64,000 nt of DNA from Microbacterium sp. Root180. Its GTDB lineage: Bacteria > Actinomycetota > Actinomycetes > Actinomycetales > Microbacteriaceae. The stretch spans positions 10,415-74,414 of the forward strand of contig NZ_LMHS01000002.1 in assembly GCF_001428485.1 (NCBI RefSeq), in the 5' to 3' direction. Of the stretch, positions 52,112-60,222 are shown one piece after another. The notes under the pieces are model-generated. The model did no database searches. It had not been told where the DNA came from and was given only the letters and a program-made list of their open reading frames with translations. Both the position numbers and the translations under genes were made by a program. Position 1 is the first letter of the stretch, and every line of letters starts with the position of its first letter.

Positions 52112-52259
52112 GGCAGCTCCTTCGGTACCGGAATGAATCTCGGGTGGATCTCATTCGAGTCTAATCCGAAGGGCGCGGCGAACCGTCAGGAGTGTGGAAG
52201 TCGCCGCGCCGCTAGACTTCATCGCGCCGTCGCGCGTGCGCCGGCCGGAGAGGAATGCG

Positions 52260-53195
52260 GTGCTCAAGGTCGGTATCGACATCGGCGGGACGAAGATCGC
52301 AGGCGGGGTCGTCGACGCCGCCGGGCGGATCGTCGAGAAGCTCCGCGTGGACACCCCGATCGACACGAAGGCGCTCTCCGACGCGGTCATCGACATGGCA
52401 CGGCACTTCGCCGCCGGACACGACATCGCCGCCGTCGGCGTCGCTGCCGCCGGCTTCATCGACCGCGCGGGCGCGATCGTGATCCACGCGCCGAACATCG
52501 CGTGGCGCAACGAGCCCCTCAAGGCCACGCTGGAGGCCGGGATCGACGTGCCGGTCACGATCGAGAACGATGCCAACGCCGCCGGCTGGGCCGAATTCCG
52601 CTTCGGCGCCGGCCGCGACGTCGACAACATGGTCATGCTCACGATGGGCACGGGCGTGGGCGGCGCGATCGTGCTGGACGGCGAGCTCTTCCGCGGCGGT
52701 CACGGGATCGCTGCCGAACTCGGCCACACGCGGTTCACTCGCGACGGCCTGCCGTGCGGCTGCGGACAGAACGGATGCCTCGAGCAGTATGCCTCCGGAC
52801 GCGCGCTGCAGCGCGAGGCGAACGCACTCGCCGATTCGGGGGGCATCGGTCAGGCGCTCGCCGACCTCCGGTCCGAGAAGGGATCCATCAGCGGGCCCGC
52901 GGTTTCGAGGCTCGTCCTCGCCGGCGACCCCGGCGCCACCGAGGCGCTGCGTCGCGTGGCGACGGCGCTGGGTGAGGCCTGCGGCGGATTCCAGGCCGTG
53001 CTCGATCCCGAGCTCTTCGTCATCGGCGGAGGGGTGGCCCAGCTCGGCGAGGATCTGCTCGCCCCGGTCCGGCTCGCCTACGAGACATCGCTTCCCGGCT
53101 ACGGCGACCGCCCGGTCGCCCAGTTCGCGATCGCGCAGCTCGTCAACGACGCGGGACTGATCGGCGCCGCCGACCTGGCGCACGTGGGGGGATAG
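52260..53195 (+). CDS. glk: ROK-family glucokinase
   Basis: Phosphorylates glucose at C6, 311 residues. It has the ATP-binding GIDIGGTKIAGGVVDAAGRI, the sugar-binding IENDANAAGWAEFRFG, MGTGVGGAIVLDG, and the ROK zinc-binding cluster GLPCGCGQNGCLEQY preceded by ELGHTRF. GTG 52260 with GAGAGGA upstream; a longer frame back to 52194 contains no family residues. TAGACT at 52213-52218 is the probable -10. Followed at 2 bases by plsC. Confidence 0.92.
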   Translation: MLKVGIDIGGTKIAGGVVDAAGRIVEKLRVDTPIDTKALSDAVIDMARHFAAGHDIAAVGVAAAGFIDRAGAIVIHAPNIAWRNEPLKATLEAGIDVPVTIENDANAAGWAEFRFGAGRDVDNMVMLTMGTGVGGAIVLDGELFRGGHGIAAELGHTRFTRDGLPCGCGQNGCLEQYASGRALQREANALADSGGIGQALADLRSEKGSISGPAVSRLVLAGDPGATEALRRVATALGEACGGFQAVLDPELFVIGGGVAQLGEDLLAPVRLAYETSLPGYGDRPVAQFAIAQLVNDAGLIGAADLAHVGG

Positions 53196-53197
53196 CG

Positions 53198-53884
53198 ATG
53201 CTCTACTGGCTGATGAAGTACGTGTTCATCGGGCCGATCGTCAAAGCGATCTTCCGCCCGTGGATCGTCGGGCGCCGCAATGTCCCCGTGGAGGGCGGTG
53301 CGATCCTGGCGAGCAATCACCTCTCTTTCATCGACTCCGTCATGCTCCCACTGATGATCGACCGTCGAGTGGCCTTCCTCGCCAAGAGCGACTACTTCAC
53401 CGGCAAGGGTCTCAAGGGCTGGGCGACGCGCGTCTTCCTCACGGGGACCGGGCAGCTGCCCATCGACCGATCCGGCGGCAAGGCGTCCGAAGCATCCCTC
53501 AATACGGGCCTGCAGGTGCTCGGCGGAGGAGAGCTGCTGGGCATCTACCCCGAGGGCACCCGCAGTCCCGACGGCAAGCTGTACCGGGGCCGCACCGGAA
53601 TCGCGCGCATGGCCCTGGAGGCCCACGTGCCGGTCGTGCCGGTCGTGATGGTCGACACCGACACGATGATGCCGATCGGACAGCGCCTGCCGAATGTCGT
53701 GCGCGTCGGCGTGGTGATCGGCGAGCCCCTGGATTTCTCGCGATTCGCCGGCATGGAGGGCGACCGGTACATCCTCCGCTCGATCACCGACGAGATCATG
53801 GTCGCCCTGCAGCGCCTGGGCGAGCAGCAGTACGACGACGTCTACGCGTCCACGGTGAAGGACCGGATCAAGACCAAGGCCTGA
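53198..53884 (+). CDS. plsC: 1-acyl-sn-glycerol-3-phosphate acyltransferase
   Basis: Membrane-associated acyltransferase of 228 residues that makes phosphatidic acid. The catalytic motif is SNHLSFIDSVMLPL (H-x4-D), and the glycerophosphate-binding motif is YPEGTRSPDGKLYRGRTG. One N-terminal hydrophobic stretch anchors it. It starts 2 bases after glucokinase, so the two are cotranscribed, although their functions are not directly linked. Confidence 0.9.
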   Translation: MLYWLMKYVFIGPIVKAIFRPWIVGRRNVPVEGGAILASNHLSFIDSVMLPLMIDRRVAFLAKSDYFTGKGLKGWATRVFLTGTGQLPIDRSGGKASEASLNTGLQVLGGGELLGIYPEGTRSPDGKLYRGRTGIARMALEAHVPVVPVVMVDTDTMMPIGQRLPNVVRVGVVIGEPLDFSRFAGMEGDRYILRSITDEIMVALQRLGEQQYDDVYASTVKDRIKTKA

Positions 53885-53936
53885 ACCCCTCGTCACACGC
53901 GTCCGGGGCCGGTGCGCCCACGACTAGAATCGAGGG

Positions 53937-55274
53937 ATGCTTCAGCAGCTCGACAGCCTCGACCACTGGCGGACCCTGCCCATCAAGCAGCAGCCCGCGT
54001 GGCAGGACGCCGACGCCGTTGCCGCGGTATCCGCCGAGCTCGCGACCCTGCCTCCGCTCGTGTTCGCGGGCGAGGTCGACAACCTGCGAGAGCGCCTCGG
54101 GCGTGCCGCGTCGGGCCAGGCGTTCCTGCTGCAGGGCGGCGACTGCGCCGAGACGTTCGCGGGCGCGACGGCCGAGCAGATCCGCAACCGCATCAAGACC
54201 GTGCTGCAGATGGCGGTCGTGCTGACCTACGGCGCGTCGATGCCGATCGTCAAGATGGGACGCATGGCGGGGCAGTTCGCCAAGCCGCGCTCCAGCGACT
54301 CCGAGACGCGCGGCGAGGTGACGCTGCCGGCATACCGCGGCGACATCGTCAACGGCTACGACTTCACCGAGGGCTCACGCCAGGCCGATCCGCAGCGACT
54401 GCTGAAGGGATACCACACGGCCGCGTCGACCATCAATCTGATCCGCGCGTTCACGCAGGGTGGCTTCGCCGACCTTCGCGAGGTGCACTCGTGGAACAAG
54501 GGCTTCGCGCAGAATCCCGCCAATCAGCAGTACGAGCGGATGGCGACGGAGATCGATCGTGCGATCCGCTTCATGGAGGCCGCGGGTGCGAACTTCGACG
54601 AGCTCAAGCGCGTCGAGTTCTACACCGGCCACGAGGGCCTGCTGATGGATTACGAGCGCCCGATGACGCGCATCGACTCGCGCACGGGCACGCCATACAA
54701 CACGTCGGCCCACTTCGTGTGGATCGGGGAGCGCACGCGGGAGCTCGACGGGGCGCATGTCGACTACTTCTCGAAGATCCGCAATCCGATCGGCGTGAAG
54801 CTGGGCCCCACGACAAGCCCCGAGACGACGCTCGCACTCATCGACAAGCTCGACCCGAATCGCGAGCCCGGGCGCCTCACGTTCATCACTCGCATGGGGG
54901 CGGGGAAGGTCCGCGACGCGCTGCCTCCGCTGCTGGAGGCCGTCAAGGACTCGGGCGCGACGCCGCTGTGGGTCACCGATCCCATGCACGGCAACGGCAT
55001 CACGACGCCCACCGGGTACAAGACCCGTCGCTTCGACGACGTCGTCGACGAGGTGCGCGGCTTCTTCGAGGCTCACCGAGCCGTCGGCACGTTCCCGGGC
55101 GGCATCCACGTCGAGCTCACCGGTGACGACGTCACCGAGTGCCTGGGCGGTTCCGAAGAGATCGACGAGGCCGCCCTCGCGACGCGCTACGAGTCGCTGT
55201 GCGATCCGCGCCTGAACCACATGCAGTCGCTCGAGCTGGCATTCCTCGTCGCCGAGGAGCTCGAGAAGCGCTGA
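53937..55274 (+). CDS. aroG: Type II 3-deoxy-7-phosphoheptulonate synthase
   Basis: First enzyme of the shikimate pathway, plant-like class II, 445 residues. Conserved blocks: LPIKQQPAWQD, LLQGGDCAETFAG (metal-binding Cys), VKMGRMAGQFAKPRS, WIGERTRELDGAHVDYFSKI and DPMHGNG. The class is typical of actinobacteria (AroG, Rv2178c). TAGAAT at 53925-53930 ends exactly 6 nt before ATG 53937, one of the clearest leaderless starts here. Confidence 0.94.
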   Translation: MLQQLDSLDHWRTLPIKQQPAWQDADAVAAVSAELATLPPLVFAGEVDNLRERLGRAASGQAFLLQGGDCAETFAGATAEQIRNRIKTVLQMAVVLTYGASMPIVKMGRMAGQFAKPRSSDSETRGEVTLPAYRGDIVNGYDFTEGSRQADPQRLLKGYHTAASTINLIRAFTQGGFADLREVHSWNKGFAQNPANQQYERMATEIDRAIRFMEAAGANFDELKRVEFYTGHEGLLMDYERPMTRIDSRTGTPYNTSAHFVWIGERTRELDGAHVDYFSKIRNPIGVKLGPTTSPETTLALIDKLDPNREPGRLTFITRMGAGKVRDALPPLLEAVKDSGATPLWVTDPMHGNGITTPTGYKTRRFDDVVDEVRGFFEAHRAVGTFPGGIHVELTGDDVTECLGGSEEIDEAALATRYESLCDPRLNHMQSLELAFLVAEELEKR

Positions 55275-55326
55275 CCTCGCTACTTGCCGAGAGCGCGCTT
55301 GTGTTCCGCCGGGGGCGCCTGATCGT

Positions 55327-55344
55327 GACATGAGCGCGTTGTCG
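55327..55344 (+). repeat. Direct repeat, left copy of a flanking pair
   Basis: GACATGAGCGCGTTGTCG here and GACATGAGCGCGTTCTCG at 56479-56496 match at 17 of 18 bases. The pair flanks the small ORF and the nuclease-like gene 1152 bases apart, the layout left by insertion or recombination of a module. Confidence 0.6.
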
Positions 55345-55506
55345 GCGGCTGAGGGGGCTGAGGAGGCTGCGGAGGCTGCGGAGGCTGCGGAGGCTGCGGA
55401 CGCTGAGGCTCCTCCCCAGCGGAGAAGACACGGCGGCTACGCACCGATCGGCTTGCGGGCGCCCGCACTCGAGGCGCCCGCGTCAGCGTGTCGGGGTGAC
55501 TCGTGA
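55330..55506 (+). CDS. Possible small Ala/Glu-rich protein
   Basis: A 58-codon frame from ATG 55330. The start MSALSAAEGAEEAAEAAEAA is encoded by a 9-bp tandem repeat, and it is followed by a basic segment QRRRHGGYAPIGLRAP. Its stop overlaps the GTG of the next gene by 11 bases, as expected for a coupled upstream ORF. No ribosome site is obvious, and the reading could be a by-product of the repeat. Unrecognised. Confidence 0.3.
   Translation: MSALSAAEGAEEAAEAAEAAEAADAEAPPQRRRHGGYAPIGLRAPALEAPASACRGDS
55347..55412 (+). repeat. Nine-base tandem repeat (GGAGGCTGC)
   Basis: Four exact units GGAGGCTGC run from 55362 to 55397. They are flanked by degenerate units (GGCTGAGGG, GGCTGAGGA, GGACGCTGA) on the same 9-base period. 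The unit keeps reading frame, so copy-number change would not disrupt translation of the small ORF. Confidence 0.8.
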
Positions 55507-56485
55507 ACGCCGGCAGCTTCCGGTCGGACTGGACCGCGGGGCGTTCGCGTACTCGGATGCTCGCGAGGCGGGCGTGCCTCGTTCCCGACTTCGCCAGACG
55601 GACCTCGCTCACCCGCATCGGGGGGTGTACATCACGGAGTCCTCGGACGGCTCTTCTCTCGAGCGGGCGTGTGACGCCGCCGCGGTCGTCATGGCCCCCC
55701 AACACGTGTTCAGCCACCGGACGGCGGCGCGCCTCTGGGGGATCCCTCTCCCGGCGCGGTGGCGCGACGGCGAGCCGGTCGATCTGCTCGCGGTCGGAAG
55801 TCGGGGCCGGCTGCGTCGCCCGGGCATTCGATCGTGGGAGACGATGTCCGAGGTCGACGTCACCACTCACGACCTCGGACCCCTGGTCTCTCCCGCCGAC
55901 ACCTGGGTTCACCTCGCTACTCTTCCGCGGCGGGAGGTCCCCTTCGAGTGGCTCGTCGCCGCCGGCGACTACCTGATCAGTGGGACGAGGCTGCCGGGCG
56001 GTCGCCGCACTCCGCCGCTCGCGACGCCTCGGCAGCTCCTCCGCTCGGTGACGCGGCACGGCCATGGTCGGGGCGCTCGACCGCTCGACCGTGCGCTGCC
56101 GTTGCTGCGCTCTCCGGTCGATTCACCGAAAGAGACCCTGCTGCGGCTCGGTCTCGTCGATGCGGGACTGCCGGAACCGGCGGTGCAGCCACCCATCGGC
56201 ACCGCGGCCGGGACGCGGCATCCGGACCTCGGCTACCTGCGTCAGCGAGTCCTGCTCGAGTACCTCGGCGACGTTCATCGCACCGATCGCCGACGGTGGC
56301 TCGAGGACCTGACCCGCGTGCAGCTCTTCGAGGACGCCGGCTACCGTGTGGTTCTCGTCGGTGCGGACGACCTGATCCCCGCCGGAATGGCAGCGCTCGC
56401 CGGCCGCGTGCGACGCGCCCTCGCCGCATCATTCCTCACCGACAACGCGCGGATGTCTCGATTCGCCCGGCCGGGGGAGACATGA
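55496..56485 (+). CDS. AbiEi/DUF559-like protein with putative PD-(D/E)XK fold
   Basis: A 329-residue protein of a type often multicopy in actinobacteria. The N-terminal third looks like the winged-helix of AbiEi-type antitoxins (AYSDAREAGVPRSRLRQ, then HRGVYI). The C-terminal third resembles DUF559/Vsr-like endonucleases: HPDLGYLRQRVLLEYLGDVH gives the D-x-n-E-Y core, followed by RRWLEDLTRVQLFEDAGYRVV. In such proteins the role (antitoxin, nuclease or repair) is not established. GTG 55496 overlaps the small ORF. The module is bounded by direct repeats. Confidence 0.62.
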   Translation: MTRERRQLPVGLDRGAFAYSDAREAGVPRSRLRQTDLAHPHRGVYITESSDGSSLERACDAAAVVMAPQHVFSHRTAARLWGIPLPARWRDGEPVDLLAVGSRGRLRRPGIRSWETMSEVDVTTHDLGPLVSPADTWVHLATLPRREVPFEWLVAAGDYLISGTRLPGGRRTPPLATPRQLLRSVTRHGHGRGARPLDRALPLLRSPVDSPKETLLRLGLVDAGLPEPAVQPPIGTAAGTRHPDLGYLRQRVLLEYLGDVHRTDRRRWLEDLTRVQLFEDAGYRVVLVGADDLIPAGMAALAGRVRRALAASFLTDNARMSRFARPGET

Positions 56486-56496
56486 GCGCGTTCTCG
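56479..56496 (+). repeat. Direct repeat, right copy of a flanking pair
   Basis: GACATGAGCGCGTTCTCG, matching 55327-55344 at 17 of 18 bases. It contains the last codons of the nuclease-like gene and ends 12 bases before the stop codon of the convergent kinase gene. Confidence 0.6.
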
Positions 56497-56507
56497 CGGA
56501 GCCGGGG

Positions 56508-58454
56508 TCAGCCGGAGACGGTGATCTCGATATAGACGCGGGTGCCCTTGAGGAGCATCGAACCCGCCACGGGATCGGAGGACGCGACTTCGGTGACTTC
56601 GTCGGGGAACGGCGCCCACAGCGCCGAGTAATCCACCTGGAACCCGGCGGCCTCGAGGTCCGCGATCGCGCCGTCGCGAGTCTGGCCGACGACATCGGGA
56701 ACCTCGAAGAGCGGCGGACCGTTGGACACGATCAGCGTGACCTCGTCGCCCGGACGCCACCAGTTCCCGCCCTCGCGCTCGGTCGTGCCGATCACGAGGC
56801 CCTCGGCGATGTCCTCGCTCGCCTGCTCGATGACGTCGTCGGTCACCACGAGCTCCGCGTCGGTCAGCGTCGCGCGCGCCGCATCGACGCTCTGTCCTTG
56901 AACACTGGGGAGTGGCCCGAGCGAGACCCACAGCGTCGCCGTGTCGCCCTGGTGCACCGTGCAGCCCTCGCCGCACGGCACATCCTCGCTGCCGTCGGCC
57001 GGATGGATCATGACGCCCACGATGCCGTCGGGGGCCGTCTCGGTGTAGAAGACGCGCTCTCCGTCGACGGTGATCTGCTGGGTGTCCAGGAGCCCTGCCA
57101 CCTCGGCCTTGGGCTTGCCGAGCATGGACTCGAGCTGGACCTCGGCCGGGCCGAGCGAGATGAGCACGGTGACGTCGGCATCCTTGTCGACGCGCGAGCC
57201 CGATGGGGGATCGGTGCCGATCGCGCGCCCCGCCTCGACCTCGATGCTGTTCTCGCCGCGTTCGATCGCCACGAGAGAGTCCTCGGCGAGGCGCGCCTGA
57301 GCCTCGGCGAAGGTCATGCCCGAGACATCCGCCACCGCGACCATCGAACCCGGACCGGATCCGAACCACCAGCCCAGGCCGGCGGCGAGGGCGGCCAGGA
57401 GCACGACCAGGGCGACGATCCACGCGCCGCGCGACTGTCGCCGCTTCATAGCGCTGCGCAGCTGCGTGGCGTTGTCGACCTCGTCCAACGGATGGGTCGG
57501 GGTCAGGGTCATACCCGTGGACGGGAGGACGGCGGTGAGCTCGCCGGACGGAATGCCGTCGTCGCGCGGGGCGCCGATCAGCGCGGTTCGGGTCACGACC
57601 GGCGCGATGGCGAGATCCCGTTCGATCTCGCGAAGCCGCTCGAGCATCTCGCGCGCGTCGACCGGGCGGTCGTCTGGGTTCTTCTCCGTCGCCCACAGGA
57701 CGAGCTCGTCGAGCGGCTCGGGAACGCCGGGGTTCTTGACGCTCGGGCGCGGCACCGAGTCGGTGGCGTGCTGAAAGGCGATCTGCATCGGCTGCTCGCC
57801 CTTGTACGGCTGCTCTCCGGTGAGCATCTCGTAGAGCATGATTCCCAGGGCGTAGATGTCGCTGCGTGCGTCGGCGGTGCCGCGCGTGACGAGCTCGGGT
57901 GCGAGGTAGGCGATGGTCCCCAGCAGCTGCGCGCCCGTTGCGGTGTTGGCGGTCGTCGCACGCGCGAGCCCGAAGTCGCCGATCTTGATGCGGCCGTCCT
58001 CGGCGAGGAGCACGTTCTCGGGCTTCACGTCACGGTGGACGATTCCCGCGCGGTGCGCCGCCGCAAGGCCCGACAGGATCGCATCGAGGATCGACACGGC
58101 CTGCGGGACGGTGAGCCGCCGCTGCTCGCGCAGGAGCTCGCGCAGCGTGATGCCCGGCAGGTACTCCATGACCAGGTAGGCCATGTCGCCGTCCTGACCC
58201 TGGTCGAACACGTTCACCACGTGCGGATCCGCCAGCCGCGCGGCCGCGCGTGCCTCCTGGATGAAGCGGCTCTGGAACACGGTGTCGTCGCTGAGGTGGC
58301 CGTGCATCACCTTGAGCGCGATGCGGCGTTCGAGGCGCAGATCGGTCGCCACGTAGACGGTCGCCATACCTCCGCGCGCGATGCGAGCGCGGACGCGGTA
58401 CCGGCCGTCGACCAGACGGCCGATCAGCGGATCCGTCTGCTGGCTCGTGCTCAC
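56508..58454 (-). CDS. pknL: PASTA-domain Ser/Thr protein kinase (PknL-like)
   Basis: A 648-residue transmembrane kinase. The Hanks-type catalytic domain (about 12-280) has IARGGMATVYVATD, the ATP lysine in IALKVM, HRDVKPENVLL, GDFGLARA and TIAYLAPELV. A juxtamembrane linker precedes one helix (GAWIVALVVLLAALAAGLGWWFG), then four PASTA-like repeats outside (VADVSGMTFAEAQARLAED; MLGKPKAEVAGLL; VQGQSVDAARATLTDAEL; VPDVVGQTRDGAIADLEAAGF), which sense peptidoglycan fragments. The name rests on synteny with Rv2175c-like and idsA2-like genes. TAGACT ends 6 nt before GTG 58454 (leaderless). Confidence 0.9.
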   Translation of the reverse strand: MSTSQQTDPLIGRLVDGRYRVRARIARGGMATVYVATDLRLERRIALKVMHGHLSDDTVFQSRFIQEARAAARLADPHVVNVFDQGQDGDMAYLVMEYLPGITLRELLREQRRLTVPQAVSILDAILSGLAAAHRAGIVHRDVKPENVLLAEDGRIKIGDFGLARATTANTATGAQLLGTIAYLAPELVTRGTADARSDIYALGIMLYEMLTGEQPYKGEQPMQIAFQHATDSVPRPSVKNPGVPEPLDELVLWATEKNPDDRPVDAREMLERLREIERDLAIAPVVTRTALIGAPRDDGIPSGELTAVLPSTGMTLTPTHPLDEVDNATQLRSAMKRRQSRGAWIVALVVLLAALAAGLGWWFGSGPGSMVAVADVSGMTFAEAQARLAEDSLVAIERGENSIEVEAGRAIGTDPPSGSRVDKDADVTVLISLGPAEVQLESMLGKPKAEVAGLLDTQQITVDGERVFYTETAPDGIVGVMIHPADGSEDVPCGEGCTVHQGDTATLWVSLGPLPSVQGQSVDAARATLTDAELVVTDDVIEQASEDIAEGLVIGTTEREGGNWWRPGDEVTLIVSNGPPLFEVPDVVGQTRDGAIADLEAAGFQVDYSALWAPFPDEVTEVASSDPVAGSMLLKGTRVYIEITVSG

Positions 58455-58523
58455 GCGAGAAGTCTACGGACGCGCACCTGCGAGCCCGCGGAGCGGCTCA
58501 CCCTCTGGTGCGGATGCCGCAGG

Positions 58524-59705
58524 TCAGCCGAGGGCCGCGAGCCAGGCGAAGGCGGGCTTCTCCCACTGCGCGTAACGATCCGGATACGCCGAGATCTGCA
58601 CCGCCTGTGCCGCCTGCGCGAAGCTCATGCTCTCCCAGCCGGGGATGTCGAGGAGGCCTCGCGTGCGCGTGCCGTTGGGATCGCTCGGACCGCCGTAGAA
58701 CGCCTTGATCGCCCGCACGCGATCCCGCACCTCGTCGGCGGTGCCCCAGCCCGTGCTCGGTCGCTGCTGGAAGAGGCCGAGCGAGTCGCGGTCGCCCCAG
58801 TCGAGGTTGCGGATCCACGACTCCTGCATCGCCGTGCCGAGGGCGATCGCGATGCCGCGATCGGGCACGCCCAGCTCACGGCCGATCTGGATGATGAGCC
58901 GCGCATTCTCGGTCTGCGGGGCGTCGAGTCCCGTCGCGCCCGTCTTCGCGGGGATCGCGAGCTTCTGCCCGGGATAGATGATCGACGCGGCAGACAGGCT
59001 GTTCGCGGCCAGCACGCCGTTCACGCTCACGCCGTGCCGCTGCGCGATCGCCGTGACCGTGTCGCCGGCCTTCACGACGTACGAAGACTTTGCGGGTGGG
59101 GGTGCGGGTGCGGCAGGCTTCGTGGCCGAGGCGGGAACGGCTTTGCCGGGGATCGCGAGCTTCTGCCCGGGATAGATGATCGACGACCAGCCGAGCCGGT
59201 TGGCCGACAGCACCGCCTGAACTGACACCCCGTGCCGCTGCGCGATCCCGCTGACGGTGTCGCCCGCTCGTACGGCATAGGTTCCGGATGCCGCGCTCGG
59301 CGTGGCCGGCGCGGCCGCGACCGCGGCTGTGAGCTTGAGGACCTGCCCGGGGTAGATCACCGACTTCCACGACAGGCCGTTGATCGCGAGGACGTCGGTC
59401 GTCCGCAGGCCGTGGCGCGCGGCGATCGCGCTCACGGTGTCGCCGCGCTTGACCGTGTATGTGGCAGGCGCGGCAGCCGAAGCGGGGAGTGCGCGAACCT
59501 TCGGCGCGGGATGACTCGTCTTGGCAGCCGAAACGTGACGGCCTTCCGCGAGGGCGGTACGCGGCATCCGCTCCTGCGCGCCCTCGAGAGCCTCCGCCGG
59601 CGTGGATGACAGCACGAGCGCGATCGATCCGGCGACGGCCGCCGGCATGACCGCGAAGCCGGCGCGGGACGCGCGGACGCGGTCGGTTCGAATATCGGGT
59701 CGCAA
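58524..59705 (-). CDS. LysM-repeat cell-wall protein with lysozyme-like C-terminal domain
   Basis: A 393-residue exported protein. A long signal or anchor region (GFAVMPAAVAGSIALVLSS) is followed by three LysM peptidoglycan-binding domains (TYTVKRGDTVSAIAARHGL; TYAVRAGDTVSGIAQRHGV; SYVVKAGDTVTAIAQRHGV). The C-terminal domain reads AIALGTAMQESWIRNLDWGD, SLGLFQQRPSTGWG and IPGWESMSFAQAAQAVQ, the form of NlpC-less actinobacterial transglycosylase-like proteins, with Glu in MQES as candidate catalytic residue. TTG 59705 is supported by GGAGGGG upstream. LysM 2 and 3 contain a 38-base identical DNA stretch. Confidence 0.85.
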   Translation of the reverse strand: MRPDIRTDRVRASRAGFAVMPAAVAGSIALVLSSTPAEALEGAQERMPRTALAEGRHVSAAKTSHPAPKVRALPASAAAPATYTVKRGDTVSAIAARHGLRTTDVLAINGLSWKSVIYPGQVLKLTAAVAAAPATPSAASGTYAVRAGDTVSGIAQRHGVSVQAVLSANRLGWSSIIYPGQKLAIPGKAVPASATKPAAPAPPPAKSSYVVKAGDTVTAIAQRHGVSVNGVLAANSLSAASIIYPGQKLAIPAKTGATGLDAPQTENARLIIQIGRELGVPDRGIAIALGTAMQESWIRNLDWGDRDSLGLFQQRPSTGWGTADEVRDRVRAIKAFYGGPSDPNGTRTRGLLDIPGWESMSFAQAAQAVQISAYPDRYAQWEKPAFAWLAALG

Positions 59706-59857
59706 GAGAACCCCCCTCCATCGACTTCCAGAACGGTGTCACGGATGTCTACAGGTGTCAACGGGTGCGAAAGGAGAGGCCTCTGTGGCCAATGTGACAG
59801 ACGAGATCGGGCGACCGCTGTGTGCGCGCAGTCCCACGGGAGTGCAATAGTTGCTGG

Positions 59858-60208
59858 GTGACCGCTGACGACGCTTCGCGCATCGAGACCGAATGGCTCA
59901 CCCTTCCGGAACTCGTCGAGGTGCTCGGCGAGCCGCTCGGACGGGTGCGCCGCTACCTCGACGAGTCCTATTTGATCGGCACACGCCGCAAGGGGGCGCT
60001 CCGGGTTCCGGCCGTGTTCATCGTCGACGGCCATCCGATCAGCTCGCTGCGGGGCACGGTGATCGTGCTGCACGACGCCGGCTTCTCCGACGACGAGGCG
60101 ATCGACTGGCTCCTCGGCCCCGACGAGACGATCGGGATCCCTCCGATCCAGGCGCTCATCGCCGGCCGCAAGGCCGAGGTGCGTCGCGTCGCGCAGACCC
60201 TCGCCTGA
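59858..60208 (+). CDS. Rv2175c-family DNA-binding protein
   Basis: A 116-residue winged-helix protein of the Rv2175c family. It starts with IETEWLTLPELVEVLGEPLGRVRRYLDE (HTH), then KGALRVPAVFIVDGHPISSLRGTVIVLHDAGFSDDEA in outline and a C-terminal IPPIQALIAGRKAEVRR. In M. tuberculosis the protein is a substrate of the adjacent kinase PknL, which reduces its DNA binding. GTG 59858 is preceded by a CAATAG/TAGTTG hexamer at 59845-59853, fitting a leaderless start. An upstream frame is unlikely. Confidence 0.87.
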   Translation: MTADDASRIETEWLTLPELVEVLGEPLGRVRRYLDESYLIGTRRKGALRVPAVFIVDGHPISSLRGTVIVLHDAGFSDDEAIDWLLGPDETIGIPPIQALIAGRKAEVRRVAQTLA

Positions 60209-60222
60209 GCGCGAGCCGGGCG

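Noticed and set aside
55280-56065. Minus-strand frame with a PQPPQPP repeat
   Set aside because: The repeat is only the complement of the 9-base tandem repeat, and the rest is antisense to the AbiEi/DUF559-like gene.
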